Assembly (NCBI GenBank): GCA_964408435.1
Contig: CAYOZL010000057.1
Coordinates: 1-14,427 of the forward strand
DNA length: 14,427 nucleotides
DNA from: CAYOZL01 sp964408435
GTDB taxonomy: Bacteria > Bdellovibrionota_C > UBA2361 > SZUA-149 > CAYOZL01
Direction of reading: 5' to 3'
The position numbers and the translations under genes were made by a program. Shown here in pieces: positions 6,541 through 12,082 of the stretch. Each line of letters starts with the position of its first letter. Position 1 is the stretch's first letter. A model generated the notes under the pieces. The model made no database searches, had not been told where the DNA came from, and saw nothing but the letters and a program-made list of their open reading frames with translations.

Positions 6541-7329
6541 ATGGATTTACATTTATCAGATAAAGTCTTTATGGTTGCTGCTGCTAGTCAAGGTTTGGGG
6601 CGAGCAATAGCTGAAAATCTTGCATCTGAAGGTGCTAAGCTTTCTCTAGGAAGCAGAAGGATATCTGTAATAAAAGATACAGCAGATGCAATAAGCAATG
6701 AAACTGGTAGTACTGCAATTGGTTACGAGCTAGATGTATCGTCTTTAGATTCTATTCGTAAGTGGTATCAGTCTACTGTTAGTGATTTTGGTAGAGTAGA
6801 TGGCTTAGTTATCAATGCTGGGGGACCTCCTACAGGAACTTTCGAAAAGTTCGATGATGAAAGTTGGCAGAATGCCTTTGATTTAACTTTAATGAGTGCA
6901 GTTAGGTTAATTCGCGAAGTTCTACCAGTTATGAAAGAGCAAAAATCGGGAGTTATTTTAGCACTTACTAGTTCCTCCATAAAAGAACCAATAGATGGAC
7001 TATTGTTCTCTAATGTTTTTCGTTCTGGAGTTAATGCTTTAGTAAAGACATTATCTAGAGAGTTCTCTGAATATGGAATTCGTATAAATAATATTGTACC
7101 AGGTAGGATAGATACAGAAAGAGTGAAAAGCTTAGATTTAATTAATGCGGATAAGTCAGGTATAACAAAAGATGAACAAAAAAGTATTCAAGAGAAAAAT
7201 ATTCCGCTAGGAAGGTATGGAAGACCAGATGAGTTCGGTAAAGCTGCGACCTTTTTACTTTCTGATGTTGCTAGTTATGTTACAGGTACTACTCTGATAG
7301 TGGATGGTGGAAAAATAAAATCAATCTAG
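6541..7329 (+). CDS. Atypical short-chain dehydrogenase/reductase (BKR-like) with a changed catalytic tetrad
   Basis: A 262-aa Rossmann-fold protein of the classical SDR type. The nucleotide loop is AAASQGLG (13-20) in place of TGxxxGxG. NAGG (92-95) and the Ser region TSSSI (143-147) are present. The expected YxxxK is SNVFR (157-161), so Tyr becomes Ser and Lys becomes Arg. The tail PGRIDTERV...GRYGRPDEF...FLLSDVASYVTGTTLIVDGG is typical SDR. A known subgroup resembling beta-ketoacyl-ACP reductase departs from the tetrad in just this way, so this is probably an inherited subgroup feature rather than recent decay. Substrate and activity are unknown; it should not be called FabG. It follows leuD by 18 bp with Shine-Dalgarno AGGGA (6529-6533) and is probably co-transcribed with leuCD. 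Confidence 0.85.
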   Translation: MDLHLSDKVFMVAAASQGLGRAIAENLASEGAKLSLGSRRISVIKDTADAISNETGSTAIGYELDVSSLDSIRKWYQSTVSDFGRVDGLVINAGGPPTGTFEKFDDESWQNAFDLTLMSAVRLIREVLPVMKEQKSGVILALTSSSIKEPIDGLLFSNVFRSGVNALVKTLSREFSEYGIRINNIVPGRIDTERVKSLDLINADKSGITKDEQKSIQEKNIPLGRYGRPDEFGKAATFLLSDVASYVTGTTLIVDGGKIKSI

Positions 7330-7336
7330 GAATTAA

Positions 7337-7720
7337 ATGCCTCAAGTTATTTTAGAAAAAAGTAATAATACAAAGTGTATTGTAAGCAATAAAGAAATCT
7401 TACTTAAAATTAATAAGATTCTAAATACTACTGCTGGCATTAATCTTGGTAATTGTAAAAGCAGAGTAATTACATCTAATGAGTATGTGGTTGGTGATGA
7501 CTCAGAAGAAGAAGCTTTTGTTAGTTTAACTTTAAAATTTTTAGAAGGTAGGTCTAAAGAATTAAAATCAAAATTAGGTAATGAGTTACTTGCTTTACTT
7601 GAAGTAAACTTTTCTACTGAGAATAACCCTAGTAGGCTTCAACTTACTGTAGAAATAGCGGATTTACTAAAAGAAAATTATTTCAAACATCCTTCTGGAA
7701 CTTTTACCAAACAGAATTGA
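7337..7720 (+). CDS. 5-carboxymethyl-2-hydroxymuconate isomerase-family tautomerase (CHMI)
   Basis: A 127-aa protein beginning Met-Pro, which after Met removal gives the N-terminal proline that is the catalytic base of the tautomerase superfamily. The pattern MPQVILEKSN, then GNCKSRV (38-44), FVSLTLKFLEGRSKELK (61-77) and the LTVEI (103-107) strand line up with HpaF, the CHMI of homoprotocatechuate degradation. No other hpa genes are nearby, so a role in aromatic catabolism is not supported; the gene may have another keto-enol substrate linked to its operon partners. ATG lies 7 bp after the SDR stop, with AGGA overlapping that stop as Shine-Dalgarno, so the two are coupled. It is the last gene of the leucine cluster. 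Confidence 0.8.
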   Translation: MPQVILEKSNNTKCIVSNKEILLKINKILNTTAGINLGNCKSRVITSNEYVVGDDSEEEAFVSLTLKFLEGRSKELKSKLGNELLALLEVNFSTENNPSRLQLTVEIADLLKENYFKHPSGTFTKQN

Positions 7721-7739
7721 AAAAATATTTTTAAAGTAA

Positions 7740-7757
7740 ACTCTTTTTGTAAAGAGT
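7740..7757. terminator. Weak hairpin between convergent genes
   Basis: ACTCTTT (7740-7746) and AAAGAGT (7751-7757) form a 7-bp stem with a TTGT loop, 20 bp after the CHMI stop. It has no good U tract on the plus strand; on the minus strand T-rich sequence follows after a short gap. It may be a weak terminator for one or both convergent transcripts. Confidence 0.35.
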
Positions 7758-7760
7758 ATT

Positions 7761-8439
7761 ACGAGCGAAGTTTATTTAAATCCTATGATTTGATAACAAA
7801 ATGAGCTCCAAATCCTGGTTTGAAGTATATTTCTATCTCCTGTTCAACTCGCGTTACAAGAGAGTCGTATATCTCATTTAATTTTTGCTGACTATTACTG
7901 CAGATATGAACTTCACCAGTTTTCCATTTTCTAATTCTATTTGTAATTTCTGCTGCTATAGCTCTGGCTCTCATTCTTTCAATTTCTGGGTGAAATCCAT
8001 TTATTTCAAGACAGTCTTTTTTATCATTTACAAATAGAGCAGAACCCTCAGCAATATTACTTGGCTCGTATGGTTCTCTTGAGGTCGATAATAATGTGAC
8101 TCCTCCATTTGATGATTGTGGAACTCGAATATGTGTTGTGTTGTATTCAGTTGCATCAATTAAGCTATGAAAAGCTCTTCTAGCTTTTCCTTCACTTCTT
8201 GGGTTGTTTTTCCCCCAGCCATGAATTATTGCAAGTTCCTTTGCTTTGTTTTCAATAGCTTCTCTAATTGCAATTTTTAACTCCTTACGTCGTTCGAAAT
8301 GTAATACGAAATGCAGGTCAACAATCCATGTTTGATTACTAAATCCTGCATAAGGTGTTGTTGGAAAACCGCGTTTGCTTAGTTTATGCTTTTTCAACTA
8401 AAACCCCTTATACTTAACCTTAAAATAATTTTCGCTCGT
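7761..8439. repeat. Imperfect 17-bp inverted repeat flanking an orphan gene
   Basis: The reverse complement of 7761-7777 and the sequence at 8423-8439 match at 15 of 17 positions, including an unbroken TTCGCTCGT. The arms lie 5 bp after the stop and 25 bp before the start of the minus-strand gene between them. The arrangement resembles a cassette or decayed element. No target duplication was seen and no transposase is encoded. Confidence 0.45.
7783..8397 (-). CDS. Unknown protein, 204 aa
   Basis: I do not recognise this family. The protein is soluble-looking and basic at the N-terminus. Its middle is helical and charged (residues about 35-62), followed by HGWGKNNPRSEGKARRAFHSL, a Gly/Thr-rich stretch (GGVTLLSTSREP) and a C-terminal FKPGFGAHFVI strand. 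No signal peptide, membrane helix or transposase triad is seen. The start is TTG at 8397, supported by AAGGGG (8408-8403 on this strand), a good Shine-Dalgarno at 5 nt; no early in-frame ATG exists. It runs convergent to the leucine cluster and divergent to the DUF389 gene, alone, between inverted repeats. Normal codon use for the window argues that it is a real gene. Confidence 0.75.
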   Translation of the reverse strand: MKKHKLSKRGFPTTPYAGFSNQTWIVDLHFVLHFERRKELKIAIREAIENKAKELAIIHGWGKNNPRSEGKARRAFHSLIDATEYNTTHIRVPQSSNGGVTLLSTSREPYEPSNIAEGSALFVNDKKDCLEINGFHPEIERMRARAIAAEITNRIRKWKTGEVHICSNSQQKLNEIYDSLVTRVEQEIEIYFKPGFGAHFVIKS

Positions 8440-8465
8440 TTAAGCTGTTATAAAACAGTTCAAAC
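8438..8465. other. Hairpin in the divergent intergenic region
   Basis: GTTTAAGCTGTT and AACAGTTCAAAC form a 12-position stem with one mismatch and one wobble around ATAA. It lies 41 bp upstream of the TTG at 8397 and 165 bp before the DUF389 start. It could be an operator dyad or the 5' UTR structure of the minus-strand gene. Confidence 0.4.
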
Positions 8466-8543
8466 AAGGAATTTATCCATCTTCCCTAATAGGTAAAAAA
8501 AGCTAATTAATCTTAACAAGTAAGATAATTGAGTGCTTAGTCT

Positions 8544-8549
8544 TATAAT
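8544..8549 (+). promoter_or_regulatory. Candidate -10 box for the DUF389 gene
   Basis: A perfect TATAAT lies 80 bp upstream of ATG 8630. No convincing -35 box is found 16-18 bp upstream (TAAGAT at 17 bp is poor), so the call rests on the hexamer alone. The rest of 8466-8629 is A+T-rich with nothing else evident. Confidence 0.3.
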
Positions 8550-8629
8550 CGTTAATTTGAGTGATTTGTTTCCATTTTATTAATATTTTAATTGCGAAGT
8601 TATACTTTTAGATGCTTTAAAAAATACTA

Positions 8630-9598
8630 ATGAAATACGTAGAAGCAATAGTAAAAGAAAGTTCGGTTGATACATTAGAAAAGATAGCTGAGAAGTATGA
8701 TGCCTTAGATTTTCGCTCAGGTTTAGTCTCTACTGAAGATAGCATGCAACAAGTCCGCATGATTGTTACAGAGGAGAGTTTACAAAAAGTAATTGATGCA
8801 ATGCAAAATATTTTAGGAGCACAGCCAACTGCAAAAATTATGGTTATGCCAATTCAAGCATATTGGCCAAAACAAGAAATTGAAAAAGATGCAAAACCTG
8901 CAACTGAGACTAGGGAAAGTCTTTACCAAGAAATTTCTAAAAACTGTAAACTTGATTCTAATTTTATTATATTTGTTTTACTCTCTACAGTAGTTGCAGC
9001 AATTGGTTTAGTTGAAAATAATATTGCAGTAATTATTGGAGCTATGGTTATTGCACCTTTACTAGGCCCAATCTTAGCATTTTGTTTAGGTACTTCTTTA
9101 GGTGATTTAGAACTTGTTAAAAAATCTGTTAAGACTCTTTTAGCAGGGGTTATTATTGCAATAGTATTTTCTGCAGCAATTGGTTTCTTCTATAAGCTAG
9201 AAACCCCAAGTTCCGAACTTATTGCTAGGACATTTGTAGGTCTTGATGCTGCAATTCTTGCCTTGGCATCTGGAGCTGCTGCGGCACTTTCTTTGACTAC
9301 TGGAATTTCAAGCGTATTAGTGGGTGTTATGGTAGCTGTTGCGTTGCTTCCTCCAGCAAGTGCAGTTGGTATATTTTTAGGTCAAGGAAACTTGGTATTA
9401 TCTTTTAATGCTTTAATGCTTTTATTAGTTAACGTGGTTTGTCTAAACTTATCTAGTAAATTAGTTTTTTACCTAAAAGGAATTCATCCTAGACAGTATC
9501 AAGAGAAAGAAAAAGCAAGAAAAGGAACACTACTTTCTTTAATTTTTTGGCTCTTTTCTTTAGTAGTGCTTTTAGCTGTAGTTTATTACAGACGTTAG
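8630..9598 (+). CDS. DUF389 / TIGR00341-family integral membrane protein
   Basis: A 322-aa protein with a soluble N-terminal domain of about 105 residues and then about seven predicted membrane segments (roughly 111-129, 133-155, 168-188, 203-222, 224-250, 258-280, 300-319). Signature blocks are AAIGLVENNIAVIIGAMVIAPLLGPI (about 123-148) and the GLDAAILALASGAAAALSLTTG...VALLPPASAVG stretch, both characteristic of DUF389. The family's biochemical role is not established. The basic loop HPRQYQEKEKARKG (286-299) precedes the last helix. No Shine-Dalgarno is visible before the ATG. The gene stands alone; the strong promoter of the next unit begins only 7 bp after its stop. Confidence 0.9.
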   Translation: MKYVEAIVKESSVDTLEKIAEKYDALDFRSGLVSTEDSMQQVRMIVTEESLQKVIDAMQNILGAQPTAKIMVMPIQAYWPKQEIEKDAKPATETRESLYQEISKNCKLDSNFIIFVLLSTVVAAIGLVENNIAVIIGAMVIAPLLGPILAFCLGTSLGDLELVKKSVKTLLAGVIIAIVFSAAIGFFYKLETPSSELIARTFVGLDAAILALASGAAAALSLTTGISSVLVGVMVAVALLPPASAVGIFLGQGNLVLSFNALMLLLVNVVCLNLSSKLVFYLKGIHPRQYQEKEKARKGTLLSLIFWLFSLVVLLAVVYYRR

Positions 9599-9604
9599 GA
9601 TTTT

Positions 9605-9633
9605 TTGATAGAAATTAGTTTTTCAGCTATAAT
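9605..9633 (+). promoter_or_regulatory. Strong sigma70-type promoter for the small-protein pair
   Basis: TTGATA (9605-9610) and a perfect TATAAT (9628-9633) are separated by exactly 17 bp, the best promoter match in the window. Transcription would start near 9640, leaving a 5' UTR of about 220 nt before ATG 9860. A 9-bp hairpin, AACTATATA (9647-9655) with TATATAGTT (9663-9671), would form at the very 5' end of the RNA. Confidence 0.75.
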
Positions 9634-9705
9634 ACTTAACTAAATCAACTATATATATTCTTTATATAGTTTGTTCTTTAAAATATCTAATTTTAGAATA
9701 CTTAT

Positions 9706-9741
9706 ATGAGCAGAGTTTTTCTTTTTATATGGTTTTTATAA
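9706..9741 (+). CDS. Possible 11-codon upstream ORF in the leader
   Basis: ATG 9706 to TAA 9741 encodes MSRVFLFIWFL. It stops one base before the large leader hairpin (9743-9793), the geometry of a leader peptide whose translation could melt or permit the hairpin. There is no Shine-Dalgarno, and Phe codons are expected by chance in such T-rich DNA, so this is tentative. Confidence 0.2.
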   Translation: MSRVFLFIWFL

Positions 9742-9742
9742 T

Positions 9743-9793
9743 CTCTTTTCGTTCTTTTTTTTACTTTACGGAGTTTTAAAAAGACGAAAAGAG
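9743..9793 (+). promoter_or_regulatory. Large hairpin in the 5' UTR of the small-protein pair
   Basis: CTCTTTTCGT (9743-9752) pairs perfectly with ACGAAAAGAG (9784-9793). After a one-base bulge the stem continues as CTTTTT (9754-9759) with AAAAAG (9778-9783), 16 bp in all. It abuts the conserved hairpin at 9795. The arm CGAAAA (9785-9790) can alternatively pair with TTTTCG (9803-9808) inside the next hairpin, so the two may be mutually exclusive in part. The second gene's leader lacks this element. Confidence 0.6.
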
Positions 9794-9794
9794 T

Positions 9795-9833
9795 CTCAAA
9801 GATTTTCGCTTGATAAGTATCAAGGTCTTTGAG
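9795..9833 (+). promoter_or_regulatory. Conserved 39-nt nested hairpin, copy 1
   Basis: The outer stem is CTCAAAGA (9795-9802) with TCTTTGAG (9826-9833); the inner stem is CTTGA (9809-9813) with TCAAG (9820-9824). It lies 26 nt before ATG 9860. Copy 2 at 10165-10203 has identical stems and total length, while the single-stranded TTTTCG and TAAGTA differ there (TTTTTA and TAATTT). Stem conservation with loop divergence is the pattern expected for a selected RNA structure. Confidence 0.75.
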
Positions 9834-9859
9834 GTGAGTTTTAGAAGAGGAGAACAAAG

Positions 9860-10132
9860 ATGCAACTGAGAATAATGACAAAAATTGTTAGAGCCGAGGC
9901 CAGCAAGACAGTATTCATCGGCTCTCTTGAAGAGTTTGGTGTTTTATCTTTAGAGAAGTTTTACGCCCTTCTCAAGGATAAGTCATTGCTCAACCGAGCA
10001 ATTACTCTTTGGGTTGAGACTCAAGAAGATGCAAGTGATCCGATCGACGTTACTTTGGACGCTAAGGTGAAGAGTGCAGAAAATGTATTCGACCAGCTAA
10101 AAGAGGAAAGTGAAAAACTTGCAGTAGCCTAA
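9860..10132 (+). CDS. Small acidic protein of unknown function, 90 aa (paralogue 1)
   Basis: I do not recognise the family. ATG 9860 has Shine-Dalgarno AGAGGAG (9846-9852) with a 7-nt spacer; a second ATG at 9875 is less well placed. Residues 19-46 align without gaps to residues 21-48 of the next protein, with 11 identities (F..G.L..F..L..E.F.A...D..L..R), so the two are tandem paralogues. The C-terminal third is a charged helix (about 66-88). There is no signal peptide, membrane helix or cysteine, so a cytosolic role is likely. Codons are richer in G and C endings (AAG, GAG, CTC, GAC) than in neighbours. Together with the strong promoter and Shine-Dalgarno this suggests high expression, though recent transfer would look similar. 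Confidence 0.8.
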   Translation: MQLRIMTKIVRAEASKTVFIGSLEEFGVLSLEKFYALLKDKSLLNRAITLWVETQEDASDPIDVTLDAKVKSAENVFDQLKEESEKLAVA

Positions 10133-10164
10133 GCTGTCGAGAATTGTACAAAAAATAAGAAAGT

Positions 10165-10203
10165 CTCAAAGATTTTTACTTGATAATTTTCAAGGTCTTT
10201 GAG
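10165..10203 (+). promoter_or_regulatory. Conserved 39-nt nested hairpin, copy 2
   Basis: CTCAAAGA (10165-10172) pairs with TCTTTGAG (10196-10203), and CTTGA (10179-10183) with TCAAG (10190-10194). It lies in the 95-bp gap between the paralogues, 24 nt before ATG 10228. Stems, order and spacing are the same as in copy 1. No promoter of its own was seen, so it probably works in the shared transcript on translation, processing or stability. Confidence 0.75.
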
Positions 10204-10227
10204 GTCAACATATAGGAAACGAAGATA

Positions 10228-10491
10228 ATGAACTCTGAAAGACAATTTCAAATTCATGCTGTAGGCGTTGATTTCAACGAAAATTTTTTTTCTGGCACTT
10301 TAGCCGGATTCAAGAAGTTGGGACCTGAAGGCTTTGAAGCAATCATTGACGATGGAGAGCTTTTTGACCGCTACGTTGACTTCACTGTTGCTGGAGTTAA
10401 AGGCAAGGCCGTGACAGCTACGATACTAGGAACAGAGCAAGCTGAGCAGGCTCATGGCTTAGTTGTGCAAATGCTTGAGGGGCTTAAATAG
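10228..10491 (+). CDS. Small acidic protein of unknown function, 87 aa (paralogue 2)
   Basis: Tandem paralogue of the upstream 90-aa protein. FFSGTLAGFKKLGPEGFEAI (20-39) and D42/L45/R48 correspond to the same positions, offset by two, in paralogue 1. The N-terminal strand-like QFQIHAVGV and later VTATILG (62-68) plus a C-terminal helix suggest a compact mixed fold. It has no cysteine, signal or membrane segment. Shine-Dalgarno-like AGGAAA (10213-10218) precedes ATG 10228. One counted line (10321-10380) is 48% G+C, with C-ending GAC, TAC and TTC codons and CGC for Arg, unlike the A+T-rich neighbours and in line with strong expression. It ends 29 bp before a strong terminator, closing a two-gene unit. 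Confidence 0.8.
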   Translation: MNSERQFQIHAVGVDFNENFFSGTLAGFKKLGPEGFEAIIDDGELFDRYVDFTVAGVKGKAVTATILGTEQAEQAHGLVVQMLEGLK

Positions 10492-10519
10492 CTTCTCCTC
10501 TTACGTTCGAAACAAGAAA

Positions 10520-10560
10520 ATGGCCTTACAGCTATTAGCTAAGGCCATTTTTTTTCTTTT
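10520..10560 (+). terminator. Strong rho-independent terminator of the small-protein unit
   Basis: ATGGCCTT (10520-10527) pairs with AAGGCCAT (10541-10548), with an inner AGCT/AGCT extension, followed by T7 CTTTT. It ends the unit that begins at the 9605 promoter. On the minus strand the same hairpin is followed by TTTTCTTG, so it could also serve murD. Confidence 0.9.
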
Positions 10561-10586
10561 TTTATAAGGAAGTAAAAAAAGAAAAA
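10551..10586. repeat. 14-bp perfect A/T inverted repeat overlapping the terminator tail
   Basis: TTTTTCTTTTTTTA (10551-10564) is the exact reverse complement of TAAAAAAAGAAAAA (10573-10586). The U tract of the preceding terminator is one arm. A second A+T-only palindrome, TTAACTTTAAGTTAA, is at 10611-10625. Both sit between convergent units. Confidence 0.6.
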
Positions 10587-10667
10587 CAAAGCTCATATAT
10601 TTATTCTAAATTAACTTTAAGTTAAAAAAAGAAACCCATTTACATACAGCTCATCTTAGTAGCTGTT

Positions 10668-10850
10668 ATGGAAAGACAACAAATATTAAATACGGCAGTT
10701 GAGATGGCAAATGATTTTGGATTCTCAATTTCAAACTTAAAATTAGCTAAGGGAAACTTAGAATTTAATGTTGACTCTAATTGTGAGTTAGCTAGATTTT
10801 TTGAATTTGCACTAGTTAGTGAACTAAGAAATTCTTTACAGCCTGAATAA
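10668..10850 (+). CDS. Possible small protein, 60 aa, overlapping the end of murD
   Basis: A 60-codon frame from ATG 10668 to TAA 10848-10850. It has a balanced composition (helix-forming N-terminus MERQQILNTAVEMANDFGF, then SNLKLAKGNLEFNV) and A+T-rich codons like the window average. Its last 35 bp overlap, tail to tail, the last codons of murD on the other strand. No Shine-Dalgarno or promoter is evident and I recognise no family. Being preceded by a terminator, it would need its own start site. It may be real, but a chance frame cannot be excluded. Confidence 0.4.
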   Translation: MERQQILNTAVEMANDFGFSISNLKLAKGNLEFNVDSNCELARFFEFALVSELRNSLQPE

Positions 10851-12075
10851 ATTGCTCACCTCTATCCTTATAGTTTTTAAATAAATTTAAACTAGAAGAG
10901 GCTGGAGAAAGTAAACAAATTTTATTTGATGATGTATGTTTATATGCAAGTGCTACTGCTTCTTGCATATTGTTAACATCAAAAATATTAATTTCTTTAC
11001 TTTCTACTTTTGTTTTATCTATCCCAGCTTTAATTTTTAAGCTCGTATCTGGAAATAGAATCAAATTTTTTAATTTTACTTTTTTACCGTTTATATAGCT
11101 ATTAAGTTTTTCATAACTTATTCCTCTGTCCTTGCCACCAGCAATAAGTGTTTCAACCCTGTCTCCAAGTGTTTGTAGTGCAAATATTGTTGCTTCAGGA
11201 ATAGTAGCTAGAGAATCATTATAGAAAGTTATGTCAGCAAATGTTCCTACGTTTTCTAGACGATGCTCAAGGGGTGCAAATTCTTCAATTCCTTTCTTTA
11301 TTTTCTCTTCTTCAACTTTAAATTGTCTAGCAGCTAATACTGCAGCAGAAATATTAGAGGAATTTATATTTTCTTTTTCATAGCTATTAAGACTTGAGTC
11401 GAAATACACTATTGTTTTTTCTTTTAAAGCACCCGCGGTTAAGTCTTGATGTGATTTATGAGCAATTACTTTTGTATTACTGTTTTTACATATATTTAAT
11501 TTTGCTTTCAGATAGTTTTCATAGTTTTGATGATAATCTAAATGTTCTGGGAATATTTCTAATATAATAGCTAAATCTGGTGATTTACTAAGGTCTTCAA
11601 GCTGATAACTAGACATTTCTAAAATGAAAATTGTTTTTTCATTTTGATTTTCTAATTGGTCTAATGCAGGGGTTCCAATATTTCCAACCAGCCTAACATC
11701 AGAAAACTTTTGTTTTAATATACTATATAAAAGAGAAGATGTTGTGCTTTTTCCCTTAGTGCCAGTAATGCCAATAGTTCTAGATTTACAATGTTGAAAG
11801 AAGATGTTGGTAAGAGAAGTTATTTCAATATTTTTTTCTAAGCATTTTTTAATATATTTATTATGAGAAGGAATGCCTGGGGATTTAATTAAGAGCTCAA
11901 AGTTTTTTTTCTCAGATCTTATCTCTAGTTCTTTTTCAGTAATGTAATTCTCTTTTTCAATCTTATTTTTATCGCAAATAAGTATTTTAGCTTCAGGGTA
12001 GTTCTTAGCGATAAAAGACTCAACGCTTTTACCTTCTTTGCCATAACCGTAAATTACAATTGAAGATTTATTCAT
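10816..12075 (-). CDS. murD: MurD-family UDP-MurNAc-L-Ala:glutamate ligase, probably MurD2 type (L-Glu adding)
   Basis: A Mur ligase of 419 aa that joins glutamate to UDP-MurNAc-L-Ala with ATP in the cytosol. An N-terminal nucleotide-like domain (YGYGKEGKS, 9-17) is followed by the ATP loop GTKGKST (105-111), EMSSYQLE (153-160), PEHLDYH (176-182), HRLE (271-274), NDSLAT (286-291), GGKDRG (313-318) and a C-terminal LLSPASSSLNLFKNYKDRG. Two positions usually Lys in D-Glu-adding MurD are changed: NDSKAT has Leu, and the GGxDK lysine (Lys348 in E. coli, a D-Glu contact) is Arg. The adjacent upstream gene is MurL-like, so the likely reaction is addition of L-Glu. It starts 7 bp after murL with no Shine-Dalgarno, pointing to translational coupling. 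Family is firm; the MurD2 subtype is inferred. Confidence 0.85.
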   Translation of the reverse strand: MNKSSIVIYGYGKEGKSVESFIAKNYPEAKILICDKNKIEKENYITEKELEIRSEKKNFELLIKSPGIPSHNKYIKKCLEKNIEITSLTNIFFQHCKSRTIGITGTKGKSTTSSLLYSILKQKFSDVRLVGNIGTPALDQLENQNEKTIFILEMSSYQLEDLSKSPDLAIILEIFPEHLDYHQNYENYLKAKLNICKNSNTKVIAHKSHQDLTAGALKEKTIVYFDSSLNSYEKENINSSNISAAVLAARQFKVEEEKIKKGIEEFAPLEHRLENVGTFADITFYNDSLATIPEATIFALQTLGDRVETLIAGGKDRGISYEKLNSYINGKKVKLKNLILFPDTSLKIKAGIDKTKVESKEINIFDVNNMQEAVALAYKHTSSNKICLLSPASSSLNLFKNYKDRGEQFIQAVKNFLVH

Positions 12076-12082
12076 AAAAAAA

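Noticed and set aside
6768..6980. Minus-strand frame opposite the SDR gene
   Set aside because: A shadow of the SDR coding sequence with no independent support.
7783..8397. Possible transposase between inverted repeats
   Set aside because: No DDE, HUH or serine-recombinase motif could be seen in the 204 residues.
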